This document shows positions 24,542-37,525 of a stretch of DNA of 64,000 nucleotides, piece after piece. Source of the stretch: Trichoplusia ni (taxonomy: Eukaryota; Arthropoda; Insecta; Lepidoptera; Noctuidae); NCBI RefSeq assembly GCF_003590095.1, contig NC_039498.1, forward strand, positions 6,634,001 to 6,698,000, in the 5' to 3' direction. The stretch's first letter is position 1. The number at the start of each line of letters is the position of its first letter. Below the pieces are notes generated by a model that was not told the DNA's origin, ran no database searches, and saw only the letters and a program-made list of their open reading frames with translations. A program made the translations under genes and the position numbers.

Positions 24542-25213
24542 TCAGTTTGTATTAATATGACAACTGTCAAAGGCTTTGAAAATTAAACGTTTTTTTAATA
24601 TTCTGGTTTAAATAGAGGTGGTGTTTAGAAAAGCACATAGGTAAAGAAATAATATTTCAGTACACTCTTATTAAAATATGATATACTTTCACATGCTTAC
24701 TGAATACTCACATGGGCGACAAGTATAGAATAAAGACATGACAAATCATTTCTCACAGTCAAAACCAACCAAACGCACCATGGAATACCAAAAACTTTTT
24801 AGTTATATTTGGAACACAAAACATTAATAAAAACAATGATATTCAACTAAAACTAAAATCCTAATCACGTTTTCTAATCCAGAGTTATCATAGGAAGCCG
24901 CGAAGCGACGCCGCGGACGTCAAAACCGCGCGAAACAATACAAGGTCAAATTATATTCGTATAATCAATTGAAACAGTCATCATATCCTTGCTAGCGATT
25001 ATACGATAAAAATAATCTTATCAAAATAACCGATTTCAATAATTAGCTGCAATTGGAACAAAGGTGAGACTTATCGAATCATTGATTCTGCTATGAAATG
25101 AAAATGACACTTTTACAAGCGCGACAGAATCATTCAATTGTATGAGAATGACAGGCCATGTCAATTTCATACATTGAAAGTAACGATCGAAAATATGTAG
25201 CTAGTCTGCAGCC

Positions 25214-25425
25214 CAGGGACCAAATTCAGCTATTTACAATGGCCGATGAATTAATGAAAATTGGCTTAAAATGACACTTTCCGTATTTTCTTAAGCATTT
25301 TCATACGCGTACAATGAATTTTCAATTATTATGTTAGCATAATGCTTAAGGGAATTGGAATAATTTCAAATGTAATCCAATTGCCTTCATTGATCGGCCA
25401 TTGTGAATAGCAGAATCGGGGCCCA
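25214..25425. mobile_element. MITE, copy A of a TIR family
   Basis: Ends are CAGGGACCAAATTCAGCTATTTACAATGGCCGATGAAT and the complement of GGCCATTGTGAATAGCAGAATCGGGGCCCAG, giving imperfect inverted termini of about 30 bp. The internal TTGGCTTAAAATGACACTTT and GGAATAATTTCAAATGTAATCCAATTGCC are shared with copy B at 27,051. There is no coding capacity. Confidence 0.8.
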
Positions 25426-27050
25426 GAACAATTGCAGTTATGGACCTTGTGGAAGCGAAACGGCGTTATACCTACATATCAGCATCTTGCTTTCACAACA
25501 ACTACAATCTAATACAAGCTCATAGTAAGCGCAAAGATATGCAAAGATTAGTTATTAATACCATATTAATATTGATAGCTGTTATGATAAACTACTTATG
25601 ATTTTATTTTCACTAGTTCTGTGAATGACAATGACTAATCATTAGCAGTAGGACGATGTATGAACGTGACAGTTTCTATGTGATGGTATTGTCTAGAAGA
25701 CGTGGTAGGTAGTTGGATTGGTATCGCGAAATCGGTTTGAATGATATAATGTCAAAATGACATGACAATTATTATAAATTTGCGAGTGATAGCTCAAAAT
25801 GTTAAAGTCCATTTTTACCGTTTCCGATTAATCTAGCAAACACAAAAATGCTTTGAAACCAATACTTATGGGTGACCAAACAATTGTCAAGCTCTTACAT
25901 TCTTATTTCTATTAATTACAACTTTGAAGTACAATAGGATTTATAAGTTGGGACGATAATAAATTCACATCTTACGTAACACTTAGACTAGGATCGTTCC
26001 GTATCGACAAGTCCCAGTAGCCGGAAACCTTACCTAGTAGCCAAACCCTTTTTTTTAATACCCGTAATGTTTCTTCGAGTTTCGACTGATAAACGCCGAA
26101 TGAGATATTAAACAGCATTCTACTTTACCATTTTCAGAATTAATGTACATATTACAAAATAAACATGACTTGTTAAAAAACAGTGGAAGAAAAAATCCCG
26201 ATGAAAACCAGCCATCCTAATTATTCTTCAGGCAAACGGCAAAGGCTTATGACACCAGGTTGTACATGATGAACCATACGAAAGGATAAACAATAAAATA
26301 CATGACTTACTGTTACCAGCCAATCTGAGAGGCCTTTACTAAAACAATTTAAGAATAAGACAGCGTCGTGAGAATGTTTATGAAGCGATTTTTACAGTTT
26401 TCTCGAGACAATAAAACCGATGGATTTAGACTCTTGTTTATCTACTCTTTGGACTGAATAAACATCGGAATTGTGACTTGTAACGTCAACAACAACTGAT
26501 ATTAGGAAAAATACCGATTTTTAGGATATAATACAACAATTTGGCATGAAGATATAGTATAGATTTTAAGAGAAAATTTTCTGGATGAGTATTTCAGGTT
26601 AAATTGCAATGAATTGCCACGCATCGGTCAAAACGAGGGTGACGTAGCACGGCGGTTCAGGTTTAGTCAGTAAGAGTCGGACACTAGCCGCTTCCTCCCC
26701 GAGGAGGTGGGTATATATGAGGATTTCCCCGCCTAAAAAAGGATAATGTTTAAAAATATTCACTTTATAATTCATTTTCAGGCTCCTTATATCTGAATTC
26801 TTCAAAGGATATTCTGTTTTTGTAGATAGATATAGTCGACATCCATGCGAACAAACAGAGCGCACCGCGAGCACCAGCTAGTAAATTAATAATAAATGAA
26901 TTTGAATTGACTATCACACACTAAAGTGTAATCCCATTCAAGGCTAGACCGATACCTGATCATTTTCTAATGATTTTCTAATCTCCAAAGAGTCCCCAAG
27001 TGCCTGAAATTCCCCCACCATATATTATAATTTATGAATCCTACATCCTA

Positions 27051-27295
27051 CAGGGCCCCAATTCTGCTATTCACAATGGCTGATGAATGAATGAAAATTA
27101 GCTTAAAATGACACTTTTTTTATTCTCTAGAGCATATTCCCCATACAATACTTGGAAATTTAGTATGGGGCGGTATACTCAAGGTCAATATAATGATTTT
27201 ACATTGAATGTGTTGGCTTAATGCTCAAGAGAATAGGAATAATTTCAAATTTAATCCAATTGCCGGCCATTGTAAATAGTAGAATCGGCGTCCAG
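27051..27295. mobile_element. MITE, copy B of the same TIR family
   Basis: Begins CAGGGCCCCAATTCTGCTATTCACAATGGC and ends with the complement of CTGGACGCCGATTCTACTATTTACAATGGC. It shares internal blocks with copy A but has an extra central stretch of about 35 bp. The left flank is TA; a matching right TA is not exact. Confidence 0.8.
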
Positions 27296-27610
27296 GTTAC
27301 ACCGCAGTCGAAATGAACCTTTACCAAATATTCCCCGGCACATAACACGACACACGGTCCGGACAGACTTTGATGAAGGCATACCTGTCATGGGCGAATA
27401 TGAAAACTGTTGTTTTTATGATTTTAATGTAGTGAAACGTGTGACGTCATAGCTTAGATCGACGTCCAATGCAGACCGTTTAGATGTGTCTAATGCAGGA
27501 ATGATTTATAAACATTATGAGAAATAAAATCGTGTTAGGCCGATCGTTACAGAAGCAAGAAATGTGACATCCAGTCTTGCTGCTGTTTTTTTAAAAAGTG
27601 TACCACCCTA

Positions 27611-27768
27611 ATGAATTTAATCCCTGTGTCGGGACTGGTTTCACAAACATTCAAGTCTTACGCATGAAGATACCCAGACTCAGAACAAGCATTCGTTGAT
27701 CACACGAACTCTTGTCCTACGCGTTAATCGAACCAACGACAGGTCGCACACAGGGGTGGGCTTAACCT
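27611..27768 (-). repeat. tRNA-derived SINE copy
   Basis: Complement of TTTCACAAACATTCAAGTC, ACCCAGACTCAGAACAAGCATTCGTTGATCACACGAA and GTTAATCGAACC, in family order with a B box. Confidence 0.75.
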
Positions 27769-28934
27769 TGTTAACGTGCAGTCAAAAAATATTCTAGACC
27801 TAGGTCACAAGGTCAAGGAAGACAGCTAGACTGATCCAAGTAAAGCCCTAGTACTTAGCTGCATTTGTTTAGACTTGAAGCTGAGCTTCACATGGAGAAT
27901 TAATTCGAAAAATTATAAGTAGATGATTAGATGGTCACAAATACAATAAACTTGGCGGGAAATCAATAAATAATATTCCAGAAATATCAAGTGTAACTGA
28001 AAAGATAAATAGACTAGACTAGACTTATGACACAACAATAGGGATGATAACGATTTTTTTTAGCAGTGTCCGTCTTGTAGTGTTTTGTATAATAATGGAT
28101 ACGTATTTTTTAATTTGTCCCGCAAACATAAATTGACCAAATTACAGTGAATGAAACTTACGCGTGATGTCACGATTGAGTATAAATTTTACTCTATCGT
28201 TACGTCACAAGCCCGCTCTCCTAAACTTTAAAGCAGTTTTTCTCAATCTTTATCAATTCTAGTTTTTTCTGAAAAAGGAAAAAATACGTGTCTCATACTT
28301 TTCAATTATATAACTGAGGGACTAATGAGATTTTTTTCTTTTTATATCTAGTCATCACCCCTATTTTGTTACTAAGCACAAAAAAAGAATAGATTTTATC
28401 ATCCATCAACAATTTTTCCCTATTACCTAGTCTTAATCATCAAAACTCAATTCCTTATCAGTGAAACACGATCAAAAGATATTCATATTATAAGTTTCCC
28501 GCTGTTATCACAATCAGACGCCATATTATAAATGATGTCATCAATATTGGCATTGAGATTTTAATTATTCGTATTTTTGTGATACCGATATCGACATCTG
28601 TATTATATGAGTAATACGTGTTAATGAGAATTATCGTGGCGGTAGCATACATTGCGGAGTTGAAAAGGTTTGGTCTCAAATGAGGTTTAATATTGCCAGC
28701 AATGTATACGCACTGGAAGATGTCTCGACTAGTTTATGTGAGACTTTTTTATCGTAATGTATCGTTGATAATAAAAATAACTTTATCTAGAAGGATAATA
28801 ATCATAAATATTGGACGGTTTACTCACTCAAACTATTGGGATTACCCGCGCGAGAGGAGTTATTTAATCATGAGGTGGAGAGATAAATTATGAAAATAAG
28901 CGCTGCATTATCAAAAGTCTAAAATAAAGTCGAA

Positions 28935-29258
28935 TGAATGTAGGCCGTGTATTAATAAAAGGTGTCAGCTACCTCCATATCAAATTTCATGGTAATCGGT
29001 CCAGCCGTTTGGGCGTGAAGTGGTGACAAACATATACATACATACATGCATAATCACATCCTTCGCGTTAATAATATTAGGGTGATTTCGAGTTTGTTTG
29101 CATCGTAGAGATCAGGATAAAACTATCCTTTCTGCTAATCCTGGTTATAAACTACCTGTATACCAAGTTTCACCTAAATCCGTCCAGTAGTTTATGCGTG
29201 AAAGAGGAACAAACGTCCACACGTAAAAACTCTCGCAATTTATTATATTAGTAGGATG
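28935..29258 (+). repeat. Two adjacent copies of the ...AATATTAG repeat family
   Basis: The first copy ends near 29,090 (CTTCGCGTTAATAATATTAGGG). The second spans 29,100-29,258 with CTGGTTATAAACTACCTGTATACCAAGTTTCACC, CGTCCAGTAGTTTATGCGTGAAAGAGG and TATTATATTAGTAGGAT. The head-to-tail arrangement suggests repeated insertion at the same type of site. Confidence 0.7.
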
Positions 29259-29639
29259 ATAAACAACGGTGAGTAATCCTATAGGCTTTTTATTTCGTCA
29301 GCAAACCGATTTAGCCAAACCTTATCAGCTTATCAAACAGATTTACACTTCACAACAATGTGCATTACAAATTAAACTTATCTGGGCATTATCGACGACG
29401 TCTAATCGAATTTTATAAAAGAAATAAAAAATACAGCAAAACTTAGACATGTGACATTGTTTTGATATGGAAAACTAATAGAAGACTTTAAATGTTAGGG
29501 AATGACATTACTTGACATTTTATGTGACATTGACTTGTCAATTCATTTCACTGAAAAAATTCTTCTGTGTTAGTGCTCGGAGAAACGTAACTCTTCTTCA
29601 GGCCCTGATAAACAGTCTTAATATGGTATATCATATAGT

Positions 29640-29935
29640 TGATGGTCGAATCTGGGTGCCATTATTGCCCGCGACTTCGTCGCCGTGGGTAGAAGATATA
29701 AGTTATGATTTATACCTGCCCCGCATTTTTCACATTTTCAATTGTATCTTCGCTCCTATTAGTCGCAGCGTGATGTTTTATAGCCTAAAGCCTTCCTCGA
29801 TGAATGGTCTATTCAACACAAAAATAATTTTTCAATTTGGACCAGTAGTTCTTGAGATCAGCGCGTTCAAATAAGCAAACAAACAAACTCTTCAGCTTTA
29901 TATATTAGTAAGTATATAGATTGTATAGATATAGA
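29640..29935 (+). repeat. Related dispersed repeat
   Basis: Contains GCCCGCGACTTCGTCGCCGTGGG, a motif common in such insect repeats, then CAATTTGGACCAGTAGTTCTTGAGATCAGCGCG and TTTATATATTAGTAAG at the end. The overlapping open frame (29,512-29,874) is within the repeat and has no known domain. Confidence 0.55.
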
Positions 29936-31774
29936 TTAGAAAAGCGATTCTTAGTAGCTCAATATATTAATTTCTTTTTTCACAATTAAATGGGTTGTGG
30001 TCATAGGAAGTCGATCCGTAAAGTACTGTTTTCAGTTTATTTCTGTAAGATTGGAAACCGATTTTAACTGGGCTTGGGAAAATAATATGAAGTATGAATG
30101 TACGTCTTTAGATAGAAAATCTATTACCATTTAACGCTTTAAAAATCCTGATATATGTTTAAGGTAACGTACATCTCATTTACCATAAGAAAATATTGAC
30201 TTTGAATACGCAAACAGTATCAAATTAATAGCTAATCTCAGCAATAATGTTTACAGCCAACCAAATTGTCAAACAGTCACATTTCAATCCCACCAAAAAG
30301 TTGCATTTAAAACTGTAACCGCAAGACAACCACAATCTAGTCTTCGAACAAAATTACAAAGAATTTGATCCGAAAGAAAATGTTTACATTATAAATTTCC
30401 TAAGTGGATTATTGGGCATTATGCTCCTATTGTCTATATTAAAGCAACCCGGACAAATCGAAACAGCTCAAACACGGGCGTATTCCTCAATATCAAGTTG
30501 ACTTCTGAACTCGCTCGGTTGTTACTCAGTTTGAGTCACAAGGCGACGTTGCCAGACCGTTCCCCCCGCGTTTGTAGAGCGGGATGGAGAGATTAGAAAG
30601 AGACGGCATAAGGAGCAAGGGAGCTTACGTCTGAGGATAATGTAAGAAAAAGTTTTTAATACGATTTAGTTATTGAAAATTATTTTTAGGTAAGTGTAGT
30701 ATGATTTCATGGATATTCTTTGAATGGTAAGAACTTTTTCTAGTGTGTTTATTATCTTTTATCGAAGAATGAATTAATTGTTACTAGCTTTCATTAAACC
30801 GTTTACTTATCTAAGTAATTATGAGTTGGGTGACCCTTTTTGGAGGTTATATTATGACTTGTAAGTTAGTACTAGGTTTATATTTGACTTGAAATGTAGG
30901 TGAAATCTTTTACGCTATTGTACAAATATGTTGTCAGCTGATTGATAAGGAATTCTTTATAAATAGGTAGGATCGGTGATAACGAATGGTTTCACAGATA
31001 TAAGTTTTGATGATTTCGTAATTGAATGTTGTTAAAGATAAGTTGTACAGAAATACTATACCTACCAAGTATTTTGGAGCTGATATAAAGATGATGAGTG
31101 TGGACTCGTTCGTTTGTATTTTGCGAGGAAAGACGAACCTAGGTAATTTGACATCTTGTGTTAAAACATTTTATAGTTAAAACTTTTTGAAATATGAGTT
31201 CGTCCGCCGAAGAATTTAGATACTATATGAAGGTTTTATTTGGGACAACGTCAAAAAAAAAGCAAATGATTAATAGAAATACTACATATTATAAAATTAC
31301 ATGATTTTCGTATGAAGATGTTCAAAACTAAATCTAAAAGTAATTGGCCGCCAGCAAATCTGATTCAAAAATATTATCAACTTGTACAGCAACGTAACAA
31401 ACATTACCATACTTGACAATAAAAAATTCAAGCCTTAAAACATTATGTAGGCCTCAATAAGTTAAAAAGTTTAGCGATCAACTCTACATGCGATGTGAAA
31501 CGGGTCACGTGTCGTGATGATAGCAAATGATGGCTATGGCTTTCGATAGGAAAATTGGGATATATGTGTGCTATATCACGTGCTATATCACATACTATAT
31601 ATTTGTATTATATTTTGTATTGCTAATTGTATAGGGTGAATGAAACTGGGTGCTGTTTTCAGTACCTAATGATATAATTTGTAAAATCCAATTTTTTCAT
31701 GCTGAAAAAGTGAGCATAAGTTGTGTTTTTTTACCTACAAACAAAAAAATGATTTTTAATGTCTAAATTTTATC

Positions 31775-31952
31775 AATATCGGTCCAGTCGCTTTTATAGC
31801 TGTAAATTACATTCTCATCTGGATTGAAGCTACCGTGAAAATTCTAGCCTACTAGCTTATCTGGAAGTGCCTTAACATTGAGTTTCAAAAATCCAACCGG
31901 AACTACAAACAAACATCTATGTACATACATACAAACTTTCGCGATTATAAAA
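31775..31952 (+). repeat. Dispersed repeat ending TTTCGCGATTATAA
   Basis: CAATATCGGTCCAGTCGCTTTTATAGC ... ACAAACAAACATCTATG ... ACAAACTTTCGCGATTATAA resembles the terminal block of the AATATTAG family. Confidence 0.55.
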
Positions 31953-31979
31953 AAAGACGTAAAAGAAATAATTTCGAAT

Positions 31980-32312
31980 TTATAATATTTTGTTTTCTGT
32001 TGTTTTTTTTTTCTCACTTTATAATTATTCTCATTTTATTATTTTATTCTATACATACAATTTGAATTAGTTTATTATTATGTTTACTCTTATTGTTTTA
32101 CTTTTAATTTTGATTCTCTTATTATGATTTTTGTTCATTGTATTTTAATTATTTCTACCTAATCAAACTTGTTGTACCTACCTAGACAATAAGTGAATGA
32201 TGTGGTCGCCTGTAATTGGAGGCGCACACTAATATTGTACGCAAAAATGTTAATATGCATGTAATTGTGTAGCCTCTGTTGGCGATCCGATCCAATAAAT
32301 AAATAAATAAAT
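31980..32312 (+). repeat. Retrotransposon-like 3' end with (AAAT)n tail
   Basis: An AT-rich tract followed by GGTCGCCTGTAATTGGAGGCGCACACTAATATTG, then GTAGCCTCTGTTGGCGATCCGATCCAATAAATAAATAAATAAATAAT. A polar sequence ending in a tetranucleotide tail is typical of a 5'-truncated non-LTR element; no reverse transcriptase frame remains. Confidence 0.55.
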
Positions 32313-32490
32313 AATATTAGTAGGATAGTAGAATGTCCTAAACGCAAAAACCACTGAACGACTCTAGGCGAAACTTGGCACTTAGATAGATAATAACCTG
32401 GATTAGCACATAGGACCGTTTATCCCGATATTATGTTCCCGTGGGATCATTTTCGCTTTGTAGCGGGTGGAGCTGCTAGCAATAGTTATT
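32313..32490 (-). repeat. Inverted copy of the AATATTAGTAGGAT repeat
   Basis: AATATTAGTAGGATAGTAG, then CGCAAAAACCACTGAACG, CGAAACTTGGCACTTAGATAGATAATAACC and TTTATCCCGATATTATGTTCCCGTGGGATCATTTTCG is the complement order of the copies at 18.5 and 29.1 kb. Confidence 0.7.
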
Positions 32491-35111
32491 TATTAAATAA
32501 AGCAAAAGCCACATATCTATCTTCTATTCTACGAATAATTTCAGTAATATCTATAAATCTCCATCGCAACACGTAATAGCACGCATCCGAACAGCACTTT
32601 GTAACTTCGATTGAACTCCGTAAGTGGTTAAACTTAGTTCCAAACTGCTACATTCTCGTGTCGCTAACTTTTCATTTACTACATGACATATCAGTAGTGG
32701 GACGCTTTGAATAAGTCAAAATTCAACTAGAATTTTGATATAATTTAGACTTGAATACAGACAAATTTTAAAGGACGGTGTTTGTGACGACGTGTGTTAT
32801 GGGCAAAAACGGGGTGCAAAATCTTGATAATCATAGATTTGCAACGTTTTTGGTTAAGATCATAATTGAATGAATAAAAAAAAATATTGTCTAGTTTGTT
32901 AAAACTTATTGAGTTATAGAGGTTTAAGTTCTTTTTTACAAAATAATTATTCTCGACAATGACGTAATTAACCTAAATCGGCTCAGTTCATCATCAGTTA
33001 TAATAACAACACAATACTTATTAACAGGGCCGGATTAATTACATACAATTACAGACAAGTTCCTTTCGGGCCCAGTTTTTTCATACAACAGCAACGCAAT
33101 TTTGGAATTTTTACAATCGCCGTTTTTTTTTTTTTCAATTTTAATCGGGACTGCTGAGCCCCTGGTCATCGTGGGCCCCTAGGCACCGGCCTAAAGTGCC
33201 TTATGGATAATACGGCACTGCTTATTAATACTTATTCCCATATAGGGAAGGTTCGAGCATTGAGCAAAACTCTACCTCACTGCGCATAGGCGATTCAAGG
33301 ATGCAATATTTGAAATATACCGTTTTCTTTTACTTTTTGTCAGTTATCATATAATAATTTAAACTTATAATAATTAAGAAAGTACATTAAACTTTGAAAA
33401 AGTCACATCTGTACTTGCCTGTCAACACAGGCAACCCAGTACACAACGAGCATACAAATTCATACAAATAACCGCAAAGAAACAAAACACAAGAACCTTG
33501 GAAACACCATACCCGTCCCATTTCGAATCGTACTAATCTAACAGATAATTAAAACAATTTAAAGTTCTAAACCAAACATTGAAAACAAATAAACTTTAGC
33601 TAAGTTGCATTACAGACAATTATAGACAGGAAGGCGTACAGGGTAGCCACCACCCTAACGGCATCAAATATTAAGATCACAATTACAAACCTATTCCTAG
33701 TGAGTTAGTTATTCCACGACATCGGTTGTAAGGCTTGGTTCAGACGATCAGGATTTTTTTCTTGTAGTTTAATTTAGATATATACTTAATTTTATTAGGT
33801 TTTGGATTGGTTCGAAATGGAAGCTTAGTAGACCACTTTCAATTTTGAGTATTTTTAGGAGCAATTTCGGCCTAGGTAAATTTAACAGCGGACGAATCCA
33901 GTACACCAAAATTTTGTAATAGGAGAATCAAAATAGACTGAATCGAAGCCTAGATGCTAGTACCACCCTAGATGCTTCTAAGCCTTAAATGGCGCGGAGT
34001 TTGTTGAAGGATTTAGGGAGGTCTTTACGTAATTGCGGAAGGAATCTGTCTGTTTCGCTTATACGCCAAACTGTTAAGCACATTTTCCCGCGATTTTGCG
34101 CATTTTTTGCGATTTGAATGTTTGTCAAATGGACCGCTATTGTATGCCTCAAGTGTGTACCCATCACAAAACAAAATTAACCATGCATCGTGATATTTAG
34201 TTCTTTGATTGCTAGCTACGGCTATCGGAATTCGATTAGTGAGCTCTCCGTTAGTCTATATAGCTTTTTAATTGTTTGGGGTAGGCAGAAATGGATAAAG
34301 ATATGCTTTATTTAACTTTACCCACAATGTTCCACTGTTGGACGCAGGCCTGCCGAAAAATCCTTACGCGATTCTCTATCTTGGTTCAAGTGAAAATTTT
34401 GTAGAGGATTTGGCTATTCGGGACAAAGGTTTTTGTGATCCATAAATGGTATAGCCGTAGTTAAAAACGACACTTGCTGAGTGACGCTTTTCAATTTCTA
34501 TTCATCTTTCTTTTCCTTAAACTTGACAATGACTTAGATAGCATGACACTTAAAGGCGACTTTTTAAAGAACGAGGTTTGTGTTAAACACCGAGGCATCT
34601 TGTAATTGGTAAATTCTATTGAATATTTGCAGTCATGTCAAATGATCGCATTGTCTAATAAAGATATAATCTCTAACCATAAAATCATTTTCAAGAAGCA
34701 TAAACGTCAAATCTTTAAAAAACCTTAGGATATAGAAAAAAAATCAAAAAGTAGAAACAAGAAACATTTATAAAAATCTTCTGACCTAAAGGCACCTCCC
34801 TACCAAGTAACCTTTCAGGTTCCTCAAATACCACAATCATTATCCTCTGTTAAATCAAGTCAGAGCTAATAAATCTAGCATATTACGCGTGCCGGCGACG
34901 CGGCATCATCCAGGGGATGTCGGGATGAGGGGATGAGACTCACCCCATTGTTGCCAGTGATGTACGGGACGATTTAGCTAATATAATGAGAGGGGATGAA
35001 GTCGGGATGCGAGTGTAATGTTCGGATATAATTACGTAATGATACACGAGTGTTTGCGAGAATTTGAGGCAAAACTTTTACGAAGATGAAAGTGTGAAAT
35101 TTAAGTTCGAT

Positions 35112-35200
35112 TGGAGTTTCTTGGCGGTTCTTCTCAATAGGAATGGTGTCATCTAGAGTAGTTATATCTGTAAACTCTAACGTTGTCGAAGGGTTTTTAT
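35112..35200 (+). repeat. Fragment of the CTTGCCGGTTC repeat
   Basis: GGAGTTTCTTGGCGGTTCTTCTCAATAGGAATGG matches the 5' block at 21,590. A partial inverted copy lies at 40,127-40,165 (GGAACCGGCAAGAAACTCC). Confidence 0.6.
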
Positions 35201-37060
35201 TCAAAACGGATCCTTTTCAAAAAAGACTTAATTTAAACTAAAGTTGTCTGGCAATCCAATTTGAGGAATATCAATTTCCTTATCAACCAACAAAATGATA
35301 CATACAAAAAAAACAACTTTAAAAATTTTAATTGTTTAGCAAACACGGTTCATGAGATACCACCTGGGGACGGACGGGCAGACACCGTAGCCTCAGTTAT
35401 AGGGTCCGGTTCTTACCCAGTCTGCAACCCTTAAAAAGGTTTGATTTTGTGTTTGGTTTCTTGACGTTAATCTTCTGATAATAGTTTCTAGTATTTAGAA
35501 ATGTTTCTAATTTAGCATCAAATAAATTCCAAACCACGATATTATCAACTTCATACGTTGTAACACACCCTGAATCGCAACTTATAATAAAAACATTTCC
35601 TATTCCATTACAGACCGATTCTACTATTCCATTTCATAGAGTCGCAATTATATGCTCAACTGCAGACAGAATGTCTAATGAGATTATGTACTATAACAGT
35701 TAGCTTATCAGCCACGCCCCTTTTGAGGGGTAGCGTGACAGGAAAGGCTGTACCAAGGTCGATACTGATAGGTTATAATCAGCTAGTCTAGTGTTCACCG
35801 TTAGCAGGCAGTGGTGCTCAAACTTGGATATACCTTTATCTAGGCTAGAATTATGGGAATCAGGCTGCGTTTCGACCGGAAATGCTAGGATGTATACCGA
35901 GGGATGTGAAAAACAAATTTTTTCAAGTAGTCTGTTTTTCAGGCAGAAGGTGCTCGGTTCCAATATATCATTCCTATGGTCAAGAACTAGCAAGGAAATC
36001 CATAAGATGTAAAAAATGGTAACTTGGTTATAAAAGATAAAAAAAACCTTCGACCTGTGTGTACAACCAGAAATAGACCTAAATTAGGATGCATTATACT
36101 TATGACCTTAAACCTTTTATTTAGACCATGTCGCCTTTCACTATAATTTATTACAAAAAACTTTGAGAGCCGCAACAATACGTCTAGTCTATACTTTCGC
36201 AATTCCCACAGCCTATAATCATATAATTTCAAAGGAATTGGAGCCGAGCGCATCGACGTACGCATTTAACTGTGTTCTATGCCTATCCTTTGCCTATTAT
36301 ATGCCTATTCTGAGGCTTTTATTTTAATGCCCGTTAGCAAGGGTTGAAAGGGGCTTAATAGTCGCTAGATTGAAGAGGATTATTTTGTTTATTTTTGTTT
36401 TTCATCTGAATGGTTATGTGACTGAGATTTTTCAGCACAGTACAGATTTTTCAGTAGTAAAGTTTTACATTAAAGTTGCTGAAGTACCACCAAAAGTTAT
36501 CCACAGGCTACATTTTAATAGTTGTGTCCGCGGGGTATAAAAACATTCCAACATCCGACACCAAGACTCAAAACAAACTTCCGATGATGTTTTGACTTAC
36601 AACCCATACATGCCTACAACAAATACCTATTCAGATACATAAGGTCCTATAAAACAAACCTAGCAAGAACGCAGAATATTCCAAGCCTGTATTATCTACC
36701 CTTCTGTAAGAAGTCACTGTACATATATCAATTATAAACAACACTATCTACCCCATCACCAAAACAGTTGATACAAGAAACCCACGTGTGGGCCTGGGCA
36801 ATCTCAAACTTAGCACCAAAAAATCAAAACCACCTTGTTCGCGATTCTGAAAGGTCAACCAACCCAGCTGAAAACAGTGGATCATTCATGTGACAAATCT
36901 TATCAATCAAAAGGTCATTGGCACAGCGAAATAATAATAAATATATATATATAAAAATTCCAACATATATCCCTGTCCACCCTACACACCACCTGTACAA
37001 ATCTACAAGCTACAAGCATACAGGTTTGCGGCGCACGCGCCGACCGACAGATGTTCATGT

Positions 37061-37130
37061 TCGGGCGGCTTCGGGTGCCTCCGGATGAGTTCGGGCGCTG
37101 TCGGGCGCTGTCGGGCGGCGTCGTGCCGGC
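37061..37130. repeat. GC-rich tandem array, 10-bp period, 7 units
   Basis: Seven consecutive decamers, TCGGGCGGCT, TCGGGTGCCT, CCGGATGAGT, TCGGGCGCTG (twice), TCGGGCGGCG and TCGTGCCGGC, in exact 10-bp register. It is preceded by another CpG-rich stretch, GCGGCGCACGCGCCGACCGAC. No coding frame is evident. Confidence 0.85.
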
Positions 37131-37451
37131 GATATGTTAAGGGTGTTTTTGTTTTAGAAAGTTGTGTTTGTGTTTATTTTTGGGACAGGTAAATTGCAAG
37201 GTTTTTATCCGAAGGAAAAATAAAGATTTGTTATTTGGTAGAATGTTTAATTAACACGAAGTTGTTAATTGTAGGTAATTTTTAATGATAGTAAAAGCGG
37301 TTTTTTCATAGTATATACTTGATATAAACCTACACTTAACCCATTGACTATCAATCAATAAAATATGTATTTTTTTGCTCGGTCTCCACGGCATTCAGAG
37401 TTTTAATCTTTAAGCAACAAAATTAAGGTAACTGAGTTTGCTCTTTATACT

Positions 37452-37525
37452 TCCAGTGCCACCTAATTCACATCTGACCTCCACAACCCACGTAACTGGG
37501 TAACGCAGTATCCTATGCCCAAATT
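37452..37525 (+). repeat. Fragment of the CTGACCT...AACTGGGTAAC repeat
   Basis: ATCTGACCTCCACAACCCACGTAACTGGGTAACGCAGTA is shared with fragments at 5,694-5,720, 44,150-44,185 and 41,445-41,490. Confidence 0.55.

Larger units (their letters stand above)
24542..37060. other. Gene-poor repeat-rich region
   Basis: No exon that I can support in about 12.5 kb apart from the MITEs and repeats listed separately. Open frames of 60-98 codons here have AT-rich random composition, some overlap on opposite strands (35.7-36.3 kb), and none shows a domain. Confidence 0.5.

Noticed and set aside
29512..29874. 120-codon open frame
   Set aside because: Lies across a dispersed repeat (GACTTCGTCGCCGTGGG block) and shows no known domain.
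35700..36265. Overlapping open frames of 73-97 codons on both strands
   Set aside because: Random AT-rich composition, no domain, no splice context, mutually overlapping.
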